A program made the translations under genes and the position numbers. The notes under the pieces were generated by a model. It was not told the DNA's origin. It searched no databases and was given only the letters and a program-made list of their open reading frames with translations. Shown one piece after another: positions 9,111-16,902 of a stretch of DNA of 64,000 nt. The stretch is from an uncultured Sutterella sp. (lineage in GTDB: Bacteria > Pseudomonadota > Gammaproteobacteria > Burkholderiales > Burkholderiaceae_F), in contig CALESB010000022.1 in NCBI GenBank assembly GCA_937906995.1, positions 6,498 through 70,497 of the forward strand, written 5' to 3'. Each line of letters starts with the position of its first letter. Positions within the stretch are counted from its first letter, which is position 1.

Positions 9111-9171
9111 CGAGCGCCGTTCTTATTTTTTCTCAAGCCTGGGAGTTACTCTCGCGCAGCGCCCCTTGAGA
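9111..9171 (-). promoter_or_regulatory. S-adenosylhomocysteine (SAH) riboswitch
   Basis: The minus strand carries the consensus pieces in order: P1 5' arm TCTCAAG, core GGGGCGCTGC, CTCCCAGG, P1 3' arm CTTGAGA, then CGGCGCTCG. P1 pairs 9165-9171 with 9131-9137 perfectly. The pseudoknot pairs GGGCGC (9159-9164) with GCGCTC (9112-9117) with one G-U. This is the arrangement known for SAH riboswitches before ahcY in beta- and gammaproteobacteria. It ends about 18 bases before the AGGAG of ahcY and has no terminator in between, so control of translation initiation (ON with SAH) is the likely mode; that mode is inferred. Confidence 0.9.
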
Positions 9172-9177
9172 ATTTGG

Positions 9178-9203
9178 GGTTAGAAGTTGAAGTACTTCTA
9201 ACC
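9178..9203 (-). repeat. Inverted repeat between trpS and the SAH riboswitch
   Basis: A 10-base-pair perfect inverted repeat (9178-9187 with 9194-9203, six-base loop) lies six bases beyond the trpS stop. No T run follows it on either strand, so it is not a standard intrinsic terminator. It may protect the trpS transcript end or assist factor-dependent termination. Confidence 0.5.
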
Positions 9204-9209
9204 AAGATC

Positions 9210-10574
9210 TTACTTATTAGCCTTTTCTTCTGCGGCTTGACGTAAAGTTGTAAAAGCTTCTTCTAAGTCTGCACAAGACACACCTTCTACAATGAGAGCC
9301 GTTTTTTCTCCTACGTCGTTTGCATTATCTACGATGCGAATGATATCAGTTGAGGCATCTAAACCTTTGGTCTTTAGAGCACCAATGGCTATCCCGGCGT
9401 CGCGCCCCGATTCAAAAGCAGCGCTTTGCAATAACACCTTGCCAGAGGCATCTGTTAACTTGAAATAAAATTTGCCATCCTTTTCACGATATTGTTTGAA
9501 AAGGGGTAAGCTTGCCTTTTCTTTTTTGACCTCTTTGCGTTGATTTTGGCCGAAAGTTGCAAAGTTACGAAGACCAACAGCTTTTTTAAGCTCTGCTAAG
9601 AAAGGAACTGTGATTTCACGAGCTTTTCTAGCACCTTCTTGTAAGATTTGCTCAATTCGGTCAGGGTCAGCCATCAATTGATCATATTTTTCACGCATGG
9701 GGCCAATTTCGGATTCGATTTTTTCGAATAACTCCTTTTTGGCATCGCCCCAGCCTAAACCTTCTTCTAAACGGCGTCGGAAATCAGCATACTCTTCGGG
9801 TGTAGCAAATGCTTCATAGATGGCAGTCAATGATGTTGAATCTGGATCTTTAGCTTCGCCTGGTAGACGACTATCTGTCTTAATCATCGCAATAGCGTCT
9901 TTGATGGCTTTTGAGCCGCCTTCAAACAACGGAATGACATTGTTATAACTCTTACTCATTTTACGGCCATCTAAGCCAGGTAAAACTTCATGAGTCGTGT
10001 CGACAATAGCTTCAGGTAATGTGAAGAAGGGATTCTCTTCAGATGCATATAAATGGTTGAAGCGTGTTGCAACGTCACGGGCCATTTCTATGTGTTGAAT
10101 TTGATCTTTGCCGACAGGGACTTTGTGTGCGTTAAACATCAGAATGTCAGCTGCCATCAAAATAGGGTAGCTGTAAAGACCCATAGAAATACCTGCATCA
10201 GGATCTTCCTCATTGTCAATATTGGCATCTAATGCGGCTTTGTAAGCATGAGCACGATTCATTTGACCTTTGGAGGTTGCACAGGTCAACATCCAACTTA
10301 ATGTCGGAATTTCGGGAATGTCGCTTTGACGATAAAAAATGACGCGTTGGGGATCTAAACCAGCAGCTAACCACGTAGCTGCAATTTGTAGGCGGCTTCG
10401 TTCAATACGATCAGGATCTTGACACTTAATTAAGGAATGAAGGTCAGCCATAAAGAAGAAGCTTTGAACGTCCTTAGCCTTGCTAGCGGCAATGGCGGGG
10501 CGGATAGCACCAACATAGTTGCCAATATGTAAAGTGCCTGTTGTATTAATGCCCGTTAAAACACGTAAAGTCAT
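9210..10574 (-). CDS. trpS: Tryptophanyl-tRNA synthetase with C-terminal extension
   Basis: 454 residues, about 120 more than the typical 330-340. The class I synthetase core is intact, with TLHIGNYVG (HIGH equivalent, residues 14-22), GKDQIQHIEMARD and GRKMSKS (KMSKS at 205-209). From about residue 355 the protein continues with FKQYREKDGKFYFKLTDASG, VLLQSAAF and DAGIAIGALK. This resembles the small DUF1508/YegP-type domain and suggests an appended ancillary module. Similar long TrpS proteins are, as I recall, found in other Burkholderiales. The gene lies between the metK terminator and the ahcY riboswitch and is probably transcribed alone. Confidence 0.94.
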   Translation of the reverse strand: MTLRVLTGINTTGTLHIGNYVGAIRPAIAASKAKDVQSFFFMADLHSLIKCQDPDRIERSRLQIAATWLAAGLDPQRVIFYRQSDIPEIPTLSWMLTCATSKGQMNRAHAYKAALDANIDNEEDPDAGISMGLYSYPILMAADILMFNAHKVPVGKDQIQHIEMARDVATRFNHLYASEENPFFTLPEAIVDTTHEVLPGLDGRKMSKSYNNVIPLFEGGSKAIKDAIAMIKTDSRLPGEAKDPDSTSLTAIYEAFATPEEYADFRRRLEEGLGWGDAKKELFEKIESEIGPMREKYDQLMADPDRIEQILQEGARKAREITVPFLAELKKAVGLRNFATFGQNQRKEVKKEKASLPLFKQYREKDGKFYFKLTDASGKVLLQSAAFESGRDAGIAIGALKTKGLDASTDIIRIVDNANDVGEKTALIVEGVSCADLEEAFTTLRQAAEEKANK

Positions 10575-10649
10575 TTGAAAATCCCAACATTAAAGTAAAA
10601 AAAATATTTTATCCCAAATAAGGGAAAAGCTCTTTTTTTTCAGGCAGAA

Positions 10650-10686
10650 AAATAAAAATGCCGCTGGGATTCAGCGGCATTTTTTC
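10650..10686 (-). terminator. Intrinsic terminator after metK (bidirectional shape)
   Basis: A nine-base-pair stem with a GC-rich core (10658-10666 with 10672-10680, loop of five) is flanked by A and T runs on both sides. On the minus strand it is followed by TTTTTATTTTT, 22 bases past the metK stop. Confidence 0.88.
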
Positions 10687-10701
10687 TAAGGGATAAAGAG
10701 C

Positions 10702-11880
10702 TTAGAAAGCGTCGGCACGTAAGGCTTCAGCTTTGTCCGTCTTTTCCCACGTAAATTGCGGTTCTTCGCGACCGAAGTGACCATAGGCAGCGGTCTTAGA
10801 GTAAATTGGGCGCAAGAGGTCGAGCATCTTCACGATACCGCGCGGACGCAAGTCAAAGTGGCGTCGAACCAATTCAGCAATCTTTTCATCAGCAATGACA
10901 CCAGTGCCATAGGTGTAGACCGTGATATTGATCGGTTCAGCAACACCAATAGCGTAGGAAACTTGAACTTGGCAACGAGAGGCTAGACCGGCAGCAACAA
11001 TATTCTTGGCAACATAGCGACAAGCATAGGCTGCAGAACGGTCAACCTTGGAGGGGTCTTTACCAGAGAAAGCACCACCACCGTGTGGGCAAGCACCACC
11101 GTAGGTATCTACAATAATCTTTCGACCCGTTAAGCCACAGTCACCTTGAGGACCACCAACAACGAATCGTCCTGTCGGGTTGATCAAGAAGCGCGTGTTC
11201 TTGAGCAATTCAGGTGGTAAAACTGGCTTAATGATGTGCTCAATAACGGCTTCATTAAACTCAGGCTTCATTTTGTCGCCATCGCTCATGCTGGGGTCAT
11301 GTTGCGTAGATAACACAACAGTATCGATACCAGTAATAATGCCGTTTTCATAACGCAAAGTGACTTGGCTCTTGGCGTCAGGTCGCAAAAAGTCCAAAGT
11401 GCCGTTACGGCGGACAATTGATTGTTGTTGAACTAAACGATGAGCGTAATAGATGGCAGCCGGCATCAAGGTAGGTGTTTCGTTACATGCATAACCAAAC
11501 ATGAGGCCTTGGTCACCAGCACCTTGTTCAAGATAGTCATCGCTAGCACGATCTACACCTTGAGCAATATCATTGGATTGTTTGTCGTAAGCGACTAAAA
11601 CAGAACATCCCTTGTAGTCAATACCAAAGTCTGAATTATCGTAACCGATTCGTTTGATTGTTTGTCGAGCGATATCAATGTAATCGACATTGGCTTGAGT
11701 GGTAATTTCACCAGCCAAGACGACAAGACCTGTATTACAAAGCGTTTCAGCAGCTACACGGCTGTGAGGGTCTTGCTCTAAGATGGCATCCAAAATGGCA
11801 TCTGAAATTTGGTCAGCAACTTTATCAGGATGGCCTTCGGAAACGGATTCCGAAGTAAAAAGGTAGTTAGAAGAAGTCAT
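10702..11880 (-). CDS. metK: S-adenosylmethionine synthetase
   Basis: 392 residues, the usual length. MetK makes SAM from methionine and ATP. The three repeats of the family are evident: FTSESVSEGHPDKVADQISDAILD at the start, GAGDQGLMFGYACNETPTLMP in the middle, and GGAFSGKDPSKVDRSAAYACRY with the GGGAFSGKD phosphate-binding loop. The ATG at 11880 is preceded by AGGAATGTAGCACC. A roughly 200-base leader with several hairpins precedes it and no open frame is credible there. The gene ends in a strong hairpin terminator, so it is monocistronic. Confidence 0.97.
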   Translation of the reverse strand: MTSSNYLFTSESVSEGHPDKVADQISDAILDAILEQDPHSRVAAETLCNTGLVVLAGEITTQANVDYIDIARQTIKRIGYDNSDFGIDYKGCSVLVAYDKQSNDIAQGVDRASDDYLEQGAGDQGLMFGYACNETPTLMPAAIYYAHRLVQQQSIVRRNGTLDFLRPDAKSQVTLRYENGIITGIDTVVLSTQHDPSMSDGDKMKPEFNEAVIEHIIKPVLPPELLKNTRFLINPTGRFVVGGPQGDCGLTGRKIIVDTYGGACPHGGGAFSGKDPSKVDRSAAYACRYVAKNIVAAGLASRCQVQVSYAIGVAEPINITVYTYGTGVIADEKIAELVRRHFDLRPRGIVKMLDLLRPIYSKTAAYGHFGREEPQFTWEKTDKAEALRADAF

Positions 11881-11921
11881 GGTGCTACATTCCTATTTAT
11901 TTTTAAATTTGGGCGGAACGA

Positions 11922-11957
11922 GCGTCCACCGCGCGATATAAGGAATGCGGCTGACGC
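11922..11957 (-). promoter_or_regulatory. Structured metK leader, hairpin A
   Basis: In the metK 5' region the bases 11922-11932 and 11947-11957 form a stem of ten pairs with one A-G mismatch and a 14-base loop. Farther upstream (about 11970-12000) a second stem, ACGCC with GGCGT around AGTT/AACT, can form. I could not match the leader to SAM-I, SAM-II or the SAH aptamer. A regulatory role is inference from position only. Confidence 0.45.
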
Positions 11958-12013
11958 TTTAGCGGAATTTTTATACGCCCCGCAAGTTGTCCTTAACTCG
12001 GCGTGAGTGAGAA

Positions 12014-12055
12014 TACTACTCCAGTTACTTAAAAAATCAAGGAGATGGAGTAGTA
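12014..12055. repeat. Ten-base inverted repeat between metK leader and FNT gene
   Basis: TACTACTCCA (12014-12023) is exactly complementary to TGGAGTAGTA (12046-12055), with a 22-base AT-rich spacer that contains a run of six A on the plus strand. It lies between the stop of the FNT gene and the metK leader. It could be a factor-binding site, or part of the FNT gene's 3' end. It is not followed by a T tract on either strand. Confidence 0.45.
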
Positions 12056-12100
12056 CTTTCGTATAAATCGTAGAACAAAGGAACAAAAGACTTTATGAGT

Positions 12101-12946
12101 TCAATAACGATTTTTACCGTAAATCATGGCATAAATACCAGCAACCATGAGGGCTCCTCCCACAATGTTACCGAGTGTAACGGGTAGGAGATTGTCTAAG
12201 AAAAAGCTGTTCCAATTGGCCGTAAGTGCAACAGCTTGATGTGCCTCAACCAATGCAGTGTAGTTGGCTGCCGTGCCAGTCCAGATGCCTAGAGGAATAA
12301 AAAACATATTGGCGATACAGTGCTCAAACCCCATAGCAACGAATGCCATAGTGGGGATCCAGAGTGCAATAATTTTTCCACTGGTTGTATTTGCGGAATA
12401 CGCAGAATAAACAGCTAAACAAACTAACCAATTACACCCCACAGCACGAATAAAAGCCTCCCAAAAGGTGAGATTGGTTTTACTATTGGCGAGTTTCACA
12501 ATGCCTTCAGCCCAAGGCATGGTGCCTCCATTTGTTGTTTCAAAGATAAGACCACTACTGTAAATTAAGACATAAGCAACGAAAATTGCACCAACGAAAT
12601 TGCCAATCCAAGAGTAAAAACCGGAGCAAAGACTTTGACTGAACGTGATTTTTTGATCATGTCTGGCTAAGGTTAGTGTCATGCAATTACCTGTAAAAAG
12701 GTCTGCTCCACAAATTACAACCAACATTAGCCCCACAGGGAAAACGGAGGCAAAAATAAGTTTGCCCATGCCGCCCCAGATCTCCCATGGAAGAGCAAGT
12801 CCTGCCCTAACTGCCAAAAAGGCACCTAATGCGATATAAGCACCAGCAAGAAAAGTCAGTCCCGCTGTTGCTAAAGGACTTTGCTTGGTTCTCGAAACAC
12901 CAGATTGTGAAGCTGTGAGCAAGAGCTCTTTGCCAGACTTAATCAT
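12101..12946 (-). CDS. Formate/nitrite transporter (FNT) family channel
   Basis: 281 residues from the ATG at 12946, preceded by GAGGAG. The frame is open 33 codons further upstream, but that start would lie against the divergent lpxL gene and lengthen the protein beyond family size. FNT channels are pentamers of six-helix subunits moving formate, nitrite, hydrosulfide or lactate-like monoanions. Seen: GLTFLAGAYIALGAFLAV, ADLFTGNCMTLTLA (the conserved FTGN motif), WIGNFVGAIFVAY, AVGCNWLVCLAVY and MGFEHCIANMFFIPLG (the family's second signature), with six hydrophobic segments. The transported anion cannot be decided from sequence. It is monocistronic and divergent from lpxL. Confidence 0.88.
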   Translation of the reverse strand: MIKSGKELLLTASQSGVSRTKQSPLATAGLTFLAGAYIALGAFLAVRAGLALPWEIWGGMGKLIFASVFPVGLMLVVICGADLFTGNCMTLTLARHDQKITFSQSLCSGFYSWIGNFVGAIFVAYVLIYSSGLIFETTNGGTMPWAEGIVKLANSKTNLTFWEAFIRAVGCNWLVCLAVYSAYSANTTSGKIIALWIPTMAFVAMGFEHCIANMFFIPLGIWTGTAANYTALVEAHQAVALTANWNSFFLDNLLPVTLGNIVGGALMVAGIYAMIYGKNRY

Positions 12947-13048
12947 TAACAGAAAACTCCTCAAAACACTGGATATTAGCAACAATATTAACGAAAAATA
13001 GCCTGACGTTAGAAGCCCTTTGTATGAAATTTTGGCAAAATTCACTCC

Positions 13049-13909
13049 ATGGAATTATTAATAAAACTTATTGCAAAACTCCCCCTTGGAGTTTTGAGAA
13101 AGATTGGACGCATTATTGGTGTCCTAATTTATCGGTGTTCGTCTTCTTATCGTCGTCAAATTGAAAGAAATTTGACGCGTGCGGGTATTTTTACGCCTGA
13201 ATTGGCATTAGAGGTTGCCCGGGAACAAGGTGCTCAAGCAGTAGAGGCTCCTTGGGTTTGGGGACGAGATCGACATGATGTTCTCGCACTTACTCGCTGT
13301 GATGAAAAATCACGCCAGCTCGTTCAAGAGGTAATGGATAGTCAGAGCCCGATCGTTTTTTTAACTCCCCATATTGGTTGTTATGAAGTTGCGCCTATTT
13401 ACGTAGCGCATCATTGGCTAGAGTCGCTAAACAAAAATATGGCCATTTTGTATCGAGTTCCTAGAAAGAGCTATCTGAGAGCTATTGTTGGCCAAGGTCG
13501 CGCTGTGCCAAACATACTGCCATCTTCTGCTGATTTGAAAGGTGTTAGACAAATTTTTAGGACAATGAAGGCTGGTGGTATGGCTGGTATTTTGCCCGAT
13601 CAAGTTCCTTCTGGAGGTGAAGGTGTTTGGGCAAATCTTTTTGGACAAAAGGCCTACACTATGACTTTTCCGGTGAAGCTAGCTCGTCAATTCCAAGCAA
13701 AAGTCTTAATGTGCCGAGTTGAACGAGAAAACGATGGATGGTGTATTCATATGCGTTTGTGGGACTATGAATTAACCGGTATTGAACAAAAGGACTGTGA
13801 GGCTATGAATCGACTCATCGAAGAAACGATTTTAGAGTGCCCTCAACAATATCTATGGTCTTATAAGCGTTATAAGTGTCCTCGTGGCGTAACTCGTCCT
13901 TCAGAATAA
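13049..13909 (+). CDS. lpxL: Lipid A late acyltransferase (LpxL/HtrB family)
   Basis: 286 residues. These inner-membrane enzymes add a secondary acyl chain from acyl-ACP to Kdo2-lipid IVA. The N-terminal half has a hydrophobic anchor (LLIKLIAKLPLGVLRKIGRIIGVLIY) followed by RRQIERNLTRAGI. The catalytic HX4E is in FLTPHIGCYEVAP, and GMAGILPDQVPSGGEGVWANLFGQKAYTMTF matches the family's second conserved block. It is the first of two tandem acyltransferase genes, with two bases between this stop and the next ATG. LpxL versus LpxM specificity is uncertain. Confidence 0.85.
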   Translation: MELLIKLIAKLPLGVLRKIGRIIGVLIYRCSSSYRRQIERNLTRAGIFTPELALEVAREQGAQAVEAPWVWGRDRHDVLALTRCDEKSRQLVQEVMDSQSPIVFLTPHIGCYEVAPIYVAHHWLESLNKNMAILYRVPRKSYLRAIVGQGRAVPNILPSSADLKGVRQIFRTMKAGGMAGILPDQVPSGGEGVWANLFGQKAYTMTFPVKLARQFQAKVLMCRVERENDGWCIHMRLWDYELTGIEQKDCEAMNRLIEETILECPQQYLWSYKRYKCPRGVTRPSE

Positions 13910-13911
13910 AA

Positions 13912-14805
13912 ATGAAAAATTTGCTTATCTTTTTTTCTAAAATTTGGCTTGCCATGGTGAACTCCATGGCACATTGGCAACCTCGCAGTCGAGCAAGGGT
14001 AGCACGTTTGTTGGCAACTCTTTTTTGGTATATTGTTCCTAAACGTCGAAAGGTTACGTTGACGAATCTCCGTTTGTGCTTTCCTAATTGGTCGGAGCAA
14101 AAGCGAATTGAAGTTGCTAAGCAATGTTTTTATTGTTTATCCAGAGCCGCTTTAGATCACTCTGTTCTTTGGAATGGTTCTAAAGAGGATATTGAGCGCT
14201 TTGTTCGTTTTGATCCTAAAGAGTTAGAGCGTATCGTTAGTACAAACAATCGTCCTCTGATCTTAATAGCTCCACATTTCGCAGGTCTTGATGCAGCAGG
14301 GATTGCTCTAAATCTTTATGTGAGAGGCGTTTCTTTATATCAAAAACAATCAAATCCAGTATGGGATAAGGCTGCTTTAGCGGGGCGTCTACGTTTTAGT
14401 AATCCCGTTTTAATTGCTAAGAGTCGTCAGAGTGACTTAAGGCCAGTTATTCGTGCCATGCGAGAGGGTTTACCTTTTTATTATTTGCCAGATATGGATC
14501 ACGGCCGGCGTAATTCAATTTTTGTACCATTTTTTGGTATACCTGCTGCAACATTGCCTATGCACTCGCGTTTAGCCAAGATGACCAAGGCAAAAGTTTT
14601 AATGTGTATTCCAGAGATGGTAGAGGATGGATACAACGTCCACATTACTGAGTTTTTTGAAGATTTCCCTACAGAGGATCATGTTGCAGACACTCTCAAG
14701 GTAACACAAGAATTAGAGCGATGGATTTTGAAGTACCCAAGTCAATATATGTGGACTCATCGACGATTCAAAACGCGCCCCGAAGGAGAAAAATCTGTTT
14801 ATTAG
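13912..14805 (+). CDS. Second lipid A late acyltransferase (LpxL/LpxM family)
   Basis: 297 residues from the ATG at 13912, two bases after the preceding stop; a longer frame would overlap the first acyltransferase by 34 bases and lacks support. The HX4D catalytic motif is in LIAPHFAGLDAAG, and FYYLPDMDHGRRNSIFVPFFGIPAATL is the second conserved block. The N-terminus (LLIFFSKIWLAMVNSMAHW) is the membrane anchor. The two enzymes probably add the two secondary chains of lipid A in sequence. It is eight bases from dapF, so the three genes look co-transcribed. Confidence 0.85.
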   Translation: MKNLLIFFSKIWLAMVNSMAHWQPRSRARVARLLATLFWYIVPKRRKVTLTNLRLCFPNWSEQKRIEVAKQCFYCLSRAALDHSVLWNGSKEDIERFVRFDPKELERIVSTNNRPLILIAPHFAGLDAAGIALNLYVRGVSLYQKQSNPVWDKAALAGRLRFSNPVLIAKSRQSDLRPVIRAMREGLPFYYLPDMDHGRRNSIFVPFFGIPAATLPMHSRLAKMTKAKVLMCIPEMVEDGYNVHITEFFEDFPTEDHVADTLKVTQELERWILKYPSQYMWTHRRFKTRPEGEKSVY

Positions 14806-14812
14806 GAACAAC

Positions 14813-15655
14813 ATGCGCCTGAAATTTACCAAAATGCAAGGAGCGGGCAATGATTTTGTGATGATTGATGGTGTGTCACAGCATATCATGCCGACGCCAG
14901 AGCTTATCCGTTACTTAGCTGATCGGCATTATGGTATTGGAGCTGACCAGGTGCTTCTTGTAGAGAGGACGGTTTTACCTGGAGTAGATTTTCGCTACCG
15001 AATTTTTAATTCTGATGGGCATGAGGTTGAGCAGTGTGGCAATGGGGCTCGTTGTTTTGCTCAATTTGTTTTTAATCTGGGTTTGACAACAAAAAAGCGA
15101 ATTCGAGTAGAAACGAAAAAAAATATTATCGAGCCAGAAATACTCGATAATGGGCAGGTTAGAGTGATGATGGGATGCCCTTCAACGCAGGCTGAAGATT
15201 TGCCCTTTATTCCAACTTCCCTTCATCCTACATATCAGCACCCATTGTCACTTTGGCAATACGAAGGAGTAACATTTGCTCCCATTTCTATGGGTAATCC
15301 CAGTGCTGTTGTTTTTGTGGATGATGTCGATGCTTATGACGTAATTGGCGTTGGGAAAAAATTGTGTTTTGCTCCCTGTTTCCCCAATCAAACGAATGTT
15401 GTTTTTTTGGAAATGAAGGATCTTCATCACGCTAAGGTACGGGTTTTTGAGAGAGGATCTGGAGAGACCTTGGCTTGCGGGAGTGGAACTTGTAGTGGTG
15501 TTGTTGCTGCTGTGTTAGCCAAGAAAGCCTCTGAGTTTGTTGATGTACAGGCTCAGGGTGGACTGTTACGTATTCAATGGGATGGACAAATGTCTTCCCC
15601 CGTTTATTTGGTCGGAGATGCGGTAAAGGTCTTTGACGGTGAAATAATGATTTAA
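14813..15655 (+). CDS. dapF: Diaminopimelate epimerase
   Basis: 280 residues. DapF interconverts LL- and meso-diaminopimelate, feeding lysine and peptidoglycan synthesis, using two active-site cysteines. They are visible in EQCGNGARCFAQFV and ETLACGSGTCSGVVAA. FTKMQGAGNDFVMID at the N-terminus and RVFERGSGETLACGSG are family signatures. The coupling of lipid A acyltransferase genes to dapF is a common betaproteobacterial arrangement, typically near metK as here. Confidence 0.96.
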   Translation: MRLKFTKMQGAGNDFVMIDGVSQHIMPTPELIRYLADRHYGIGADQVLLVERTVLPGVDFRYRIFNSDGHEVEQCGNGARCFAQFVFNLGLTTKKRIRVETKKNIIEPEILDNGQVRVMMGCPSTQAEDLPFIPTSLHPTYQHPLSLWQYEGVTFAPISMGNPSAVVFVDDVDAYDVIGVGKKLCFAPCFPNQTNVVFLEMKDLHHAKVRVFERGSGETLACGSGTCSGVVAAVLAKKASEFVDVQAQGGLLRIQWDGQMSSPVYLVGDAVKVFDGEIMI

Positions 15656-15670
15656 AAAGGATTGAGAAAA

Positions 15671-16876
15671 ATGACGGATTTAATCCTTAAAAAAGGTAAG
15701 GAACGTTCTTTGTTGCGTCGTCACCCTTGGGTATACGACACGGCAGTTCAAAAAGTTGTGGGCAAGGCAAAAAGCGGAGATCTTGTTCGCGTTCTTTCTT
15801 GTGATGGGCGTTTTTTGGCTTGGGCAGCGTATTCTCCAGCCTCAACGCTACGGGCTCGTTGTTGGTCCTTTAATGAGGAGGACGTGATTTGCACACAATG
15901 GTTAAAGAGCAAGATTTTAAAAGCATTATCAGCTCGTGAGATGTTGGCCGAGCGCACGAGTGCGATCCGCGTAATTTTTGGAGAAGCAGATCAGTTGCCA
16001 GGTCTTGTTGTAGATCGTTATGGAGACTGGTTTGTTACGCAGTTTCAAGCAGCAGGGGTTGAAGCCTATCGTGAAGAGATTGCCGATATTTTGATGGCGC
16101 AACCTGGTATTAAAGGTGTTTTTGATCGCTCTGATGCAGCAACTCGTCATCGTGAAGGCCTAGAGGAGCGAGTAGGTGTTTTGCGTGGTGAGGAACCACC
16201 CGAAGAAATTGAAGTTATTGAAGATGGTGTTCGCTATGGGGTTGATGTTCGTAAGGGACATAAGACAGGTTTTTATGTTGACCAACGAGAAAATCGCTTA
16301 CTAGCGCAGAAATTAGCCTCAGATTTCAAAAAACGCCATGGCCGTGGAATGAGAGCATTGAATTGTTTCTGTTATACGGGAGGCTTTTCACTGGCCTTGT
16401 TGGCAGGAGGAGCGGAAGAAGTGGTGTCAGTAGACTCCTCTGCAGAAGCATTGGCGATGGCTCAACGCAATGCAAAACGCAACGGATTTTCAGAAGATCG
16501 CGCAAAGTGGATTCAGGCCGATGTGTTTGAGTATTTGCGTCAAGCTAAAGAGCAAGGAATTGAGTTTGATTTGGTAATTTTAGATCCTCCTAAATTTGCT
16601 TCTAGTCACCGACATATTGAACGAGCAGCTCGTGCGTACAAAGATATCAATTTGAAGGGGTTGCGTTTAGTGACCGAGGGAGGCGACTTATTAACGTTCT
16701 CTTGTTCTGGGGCAATGGACGTAGATTTATTCCAAAAGGTTATTGCCGGAGCAGTTATTGACTCTAAGCGTGAAGCTTGGATGGTGGCTCGCTTGGGAGC
16801 CGGAGCCGATCATCCTTTGATGATGACCTGCCCAGAGGGCGAGTATTTGAAGGGATTGCACTTAGCAATTCGTTAA
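15671..16876 (+). CDS. rlmI: 23S rRNA (cytosine-1962-C5)-methyltransferase RlmI-like
   Basis: 401 residues from the ATG at 15671, with AAGGA upstream; a TTG nine bases earlier is weaker. It is a class I SAM-dependent RNA methyltransferase. The N-terminal PUA-like part (LKKGKERSLLRRHPWVYDTAV) is followed by an EEHD-like middle domain and then the Rossmann core with LNCFCYTGGFSLALLAGGAE, VDSSAEALAMAQRNAKRNG and DLVILDPPKFASS. A late CS pair (LLTFSCSGAMD) supplies the m5C catalytic cysteine. It is 15 bases after dapF and 26 before the GTPase gene. Confidence 0.88.
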   Translation: MTDLILKKGKERSLLRRHPWVYDTAVQKVVGKAKSGDLVRVLSCDGRFLAWAAYSPASTLRARCWSFNEEDVICTQWLKSKILKALSAREMLAERTSAIRVIFGEADQLPGLVVDRYGDWFVTQFQAAGVEAYREEIADILMAQPGIKGVFDRSDAATRHREGLEERVGVLRGEEPPEEIEVIEDGVRYGVDVRKGHKTGFYVDQRENRLLAQKLASDFKKRHGRGMRALNCFCYTGGFSLALLAGGAEEVVSVDSSAEALAMAQRNAKRNGFSEDRAKWIQADVFEYLRQAKEQGIEFDLVILDPPKFASSHRHIERAARAYKDINLKGLRLVTEGGDLLTFSCSGAMDVDLFQKVIAGAVIDSKREAWMVARLGAGADHPLMMTCPEGEYLKGLHLAIR

Positions 16877-16902
16877 TAAATAGTGAAATTCTCGAAGGAT
16901 AG

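Noticed and set aside
9178..9203. Intrinsic terminator for trpS
   Set aside because: The stem is good but neither strand has a T run after it, so it is reported as an inverted repeat only.
11881..12010. SAM-II or SAM-I riboswitch before metK
   Set aside because: Neither consensus (SAM-I core, nor SAM-II pseudoknot) could be matched; only generic stems are present, so I list it as an unassigned leader.
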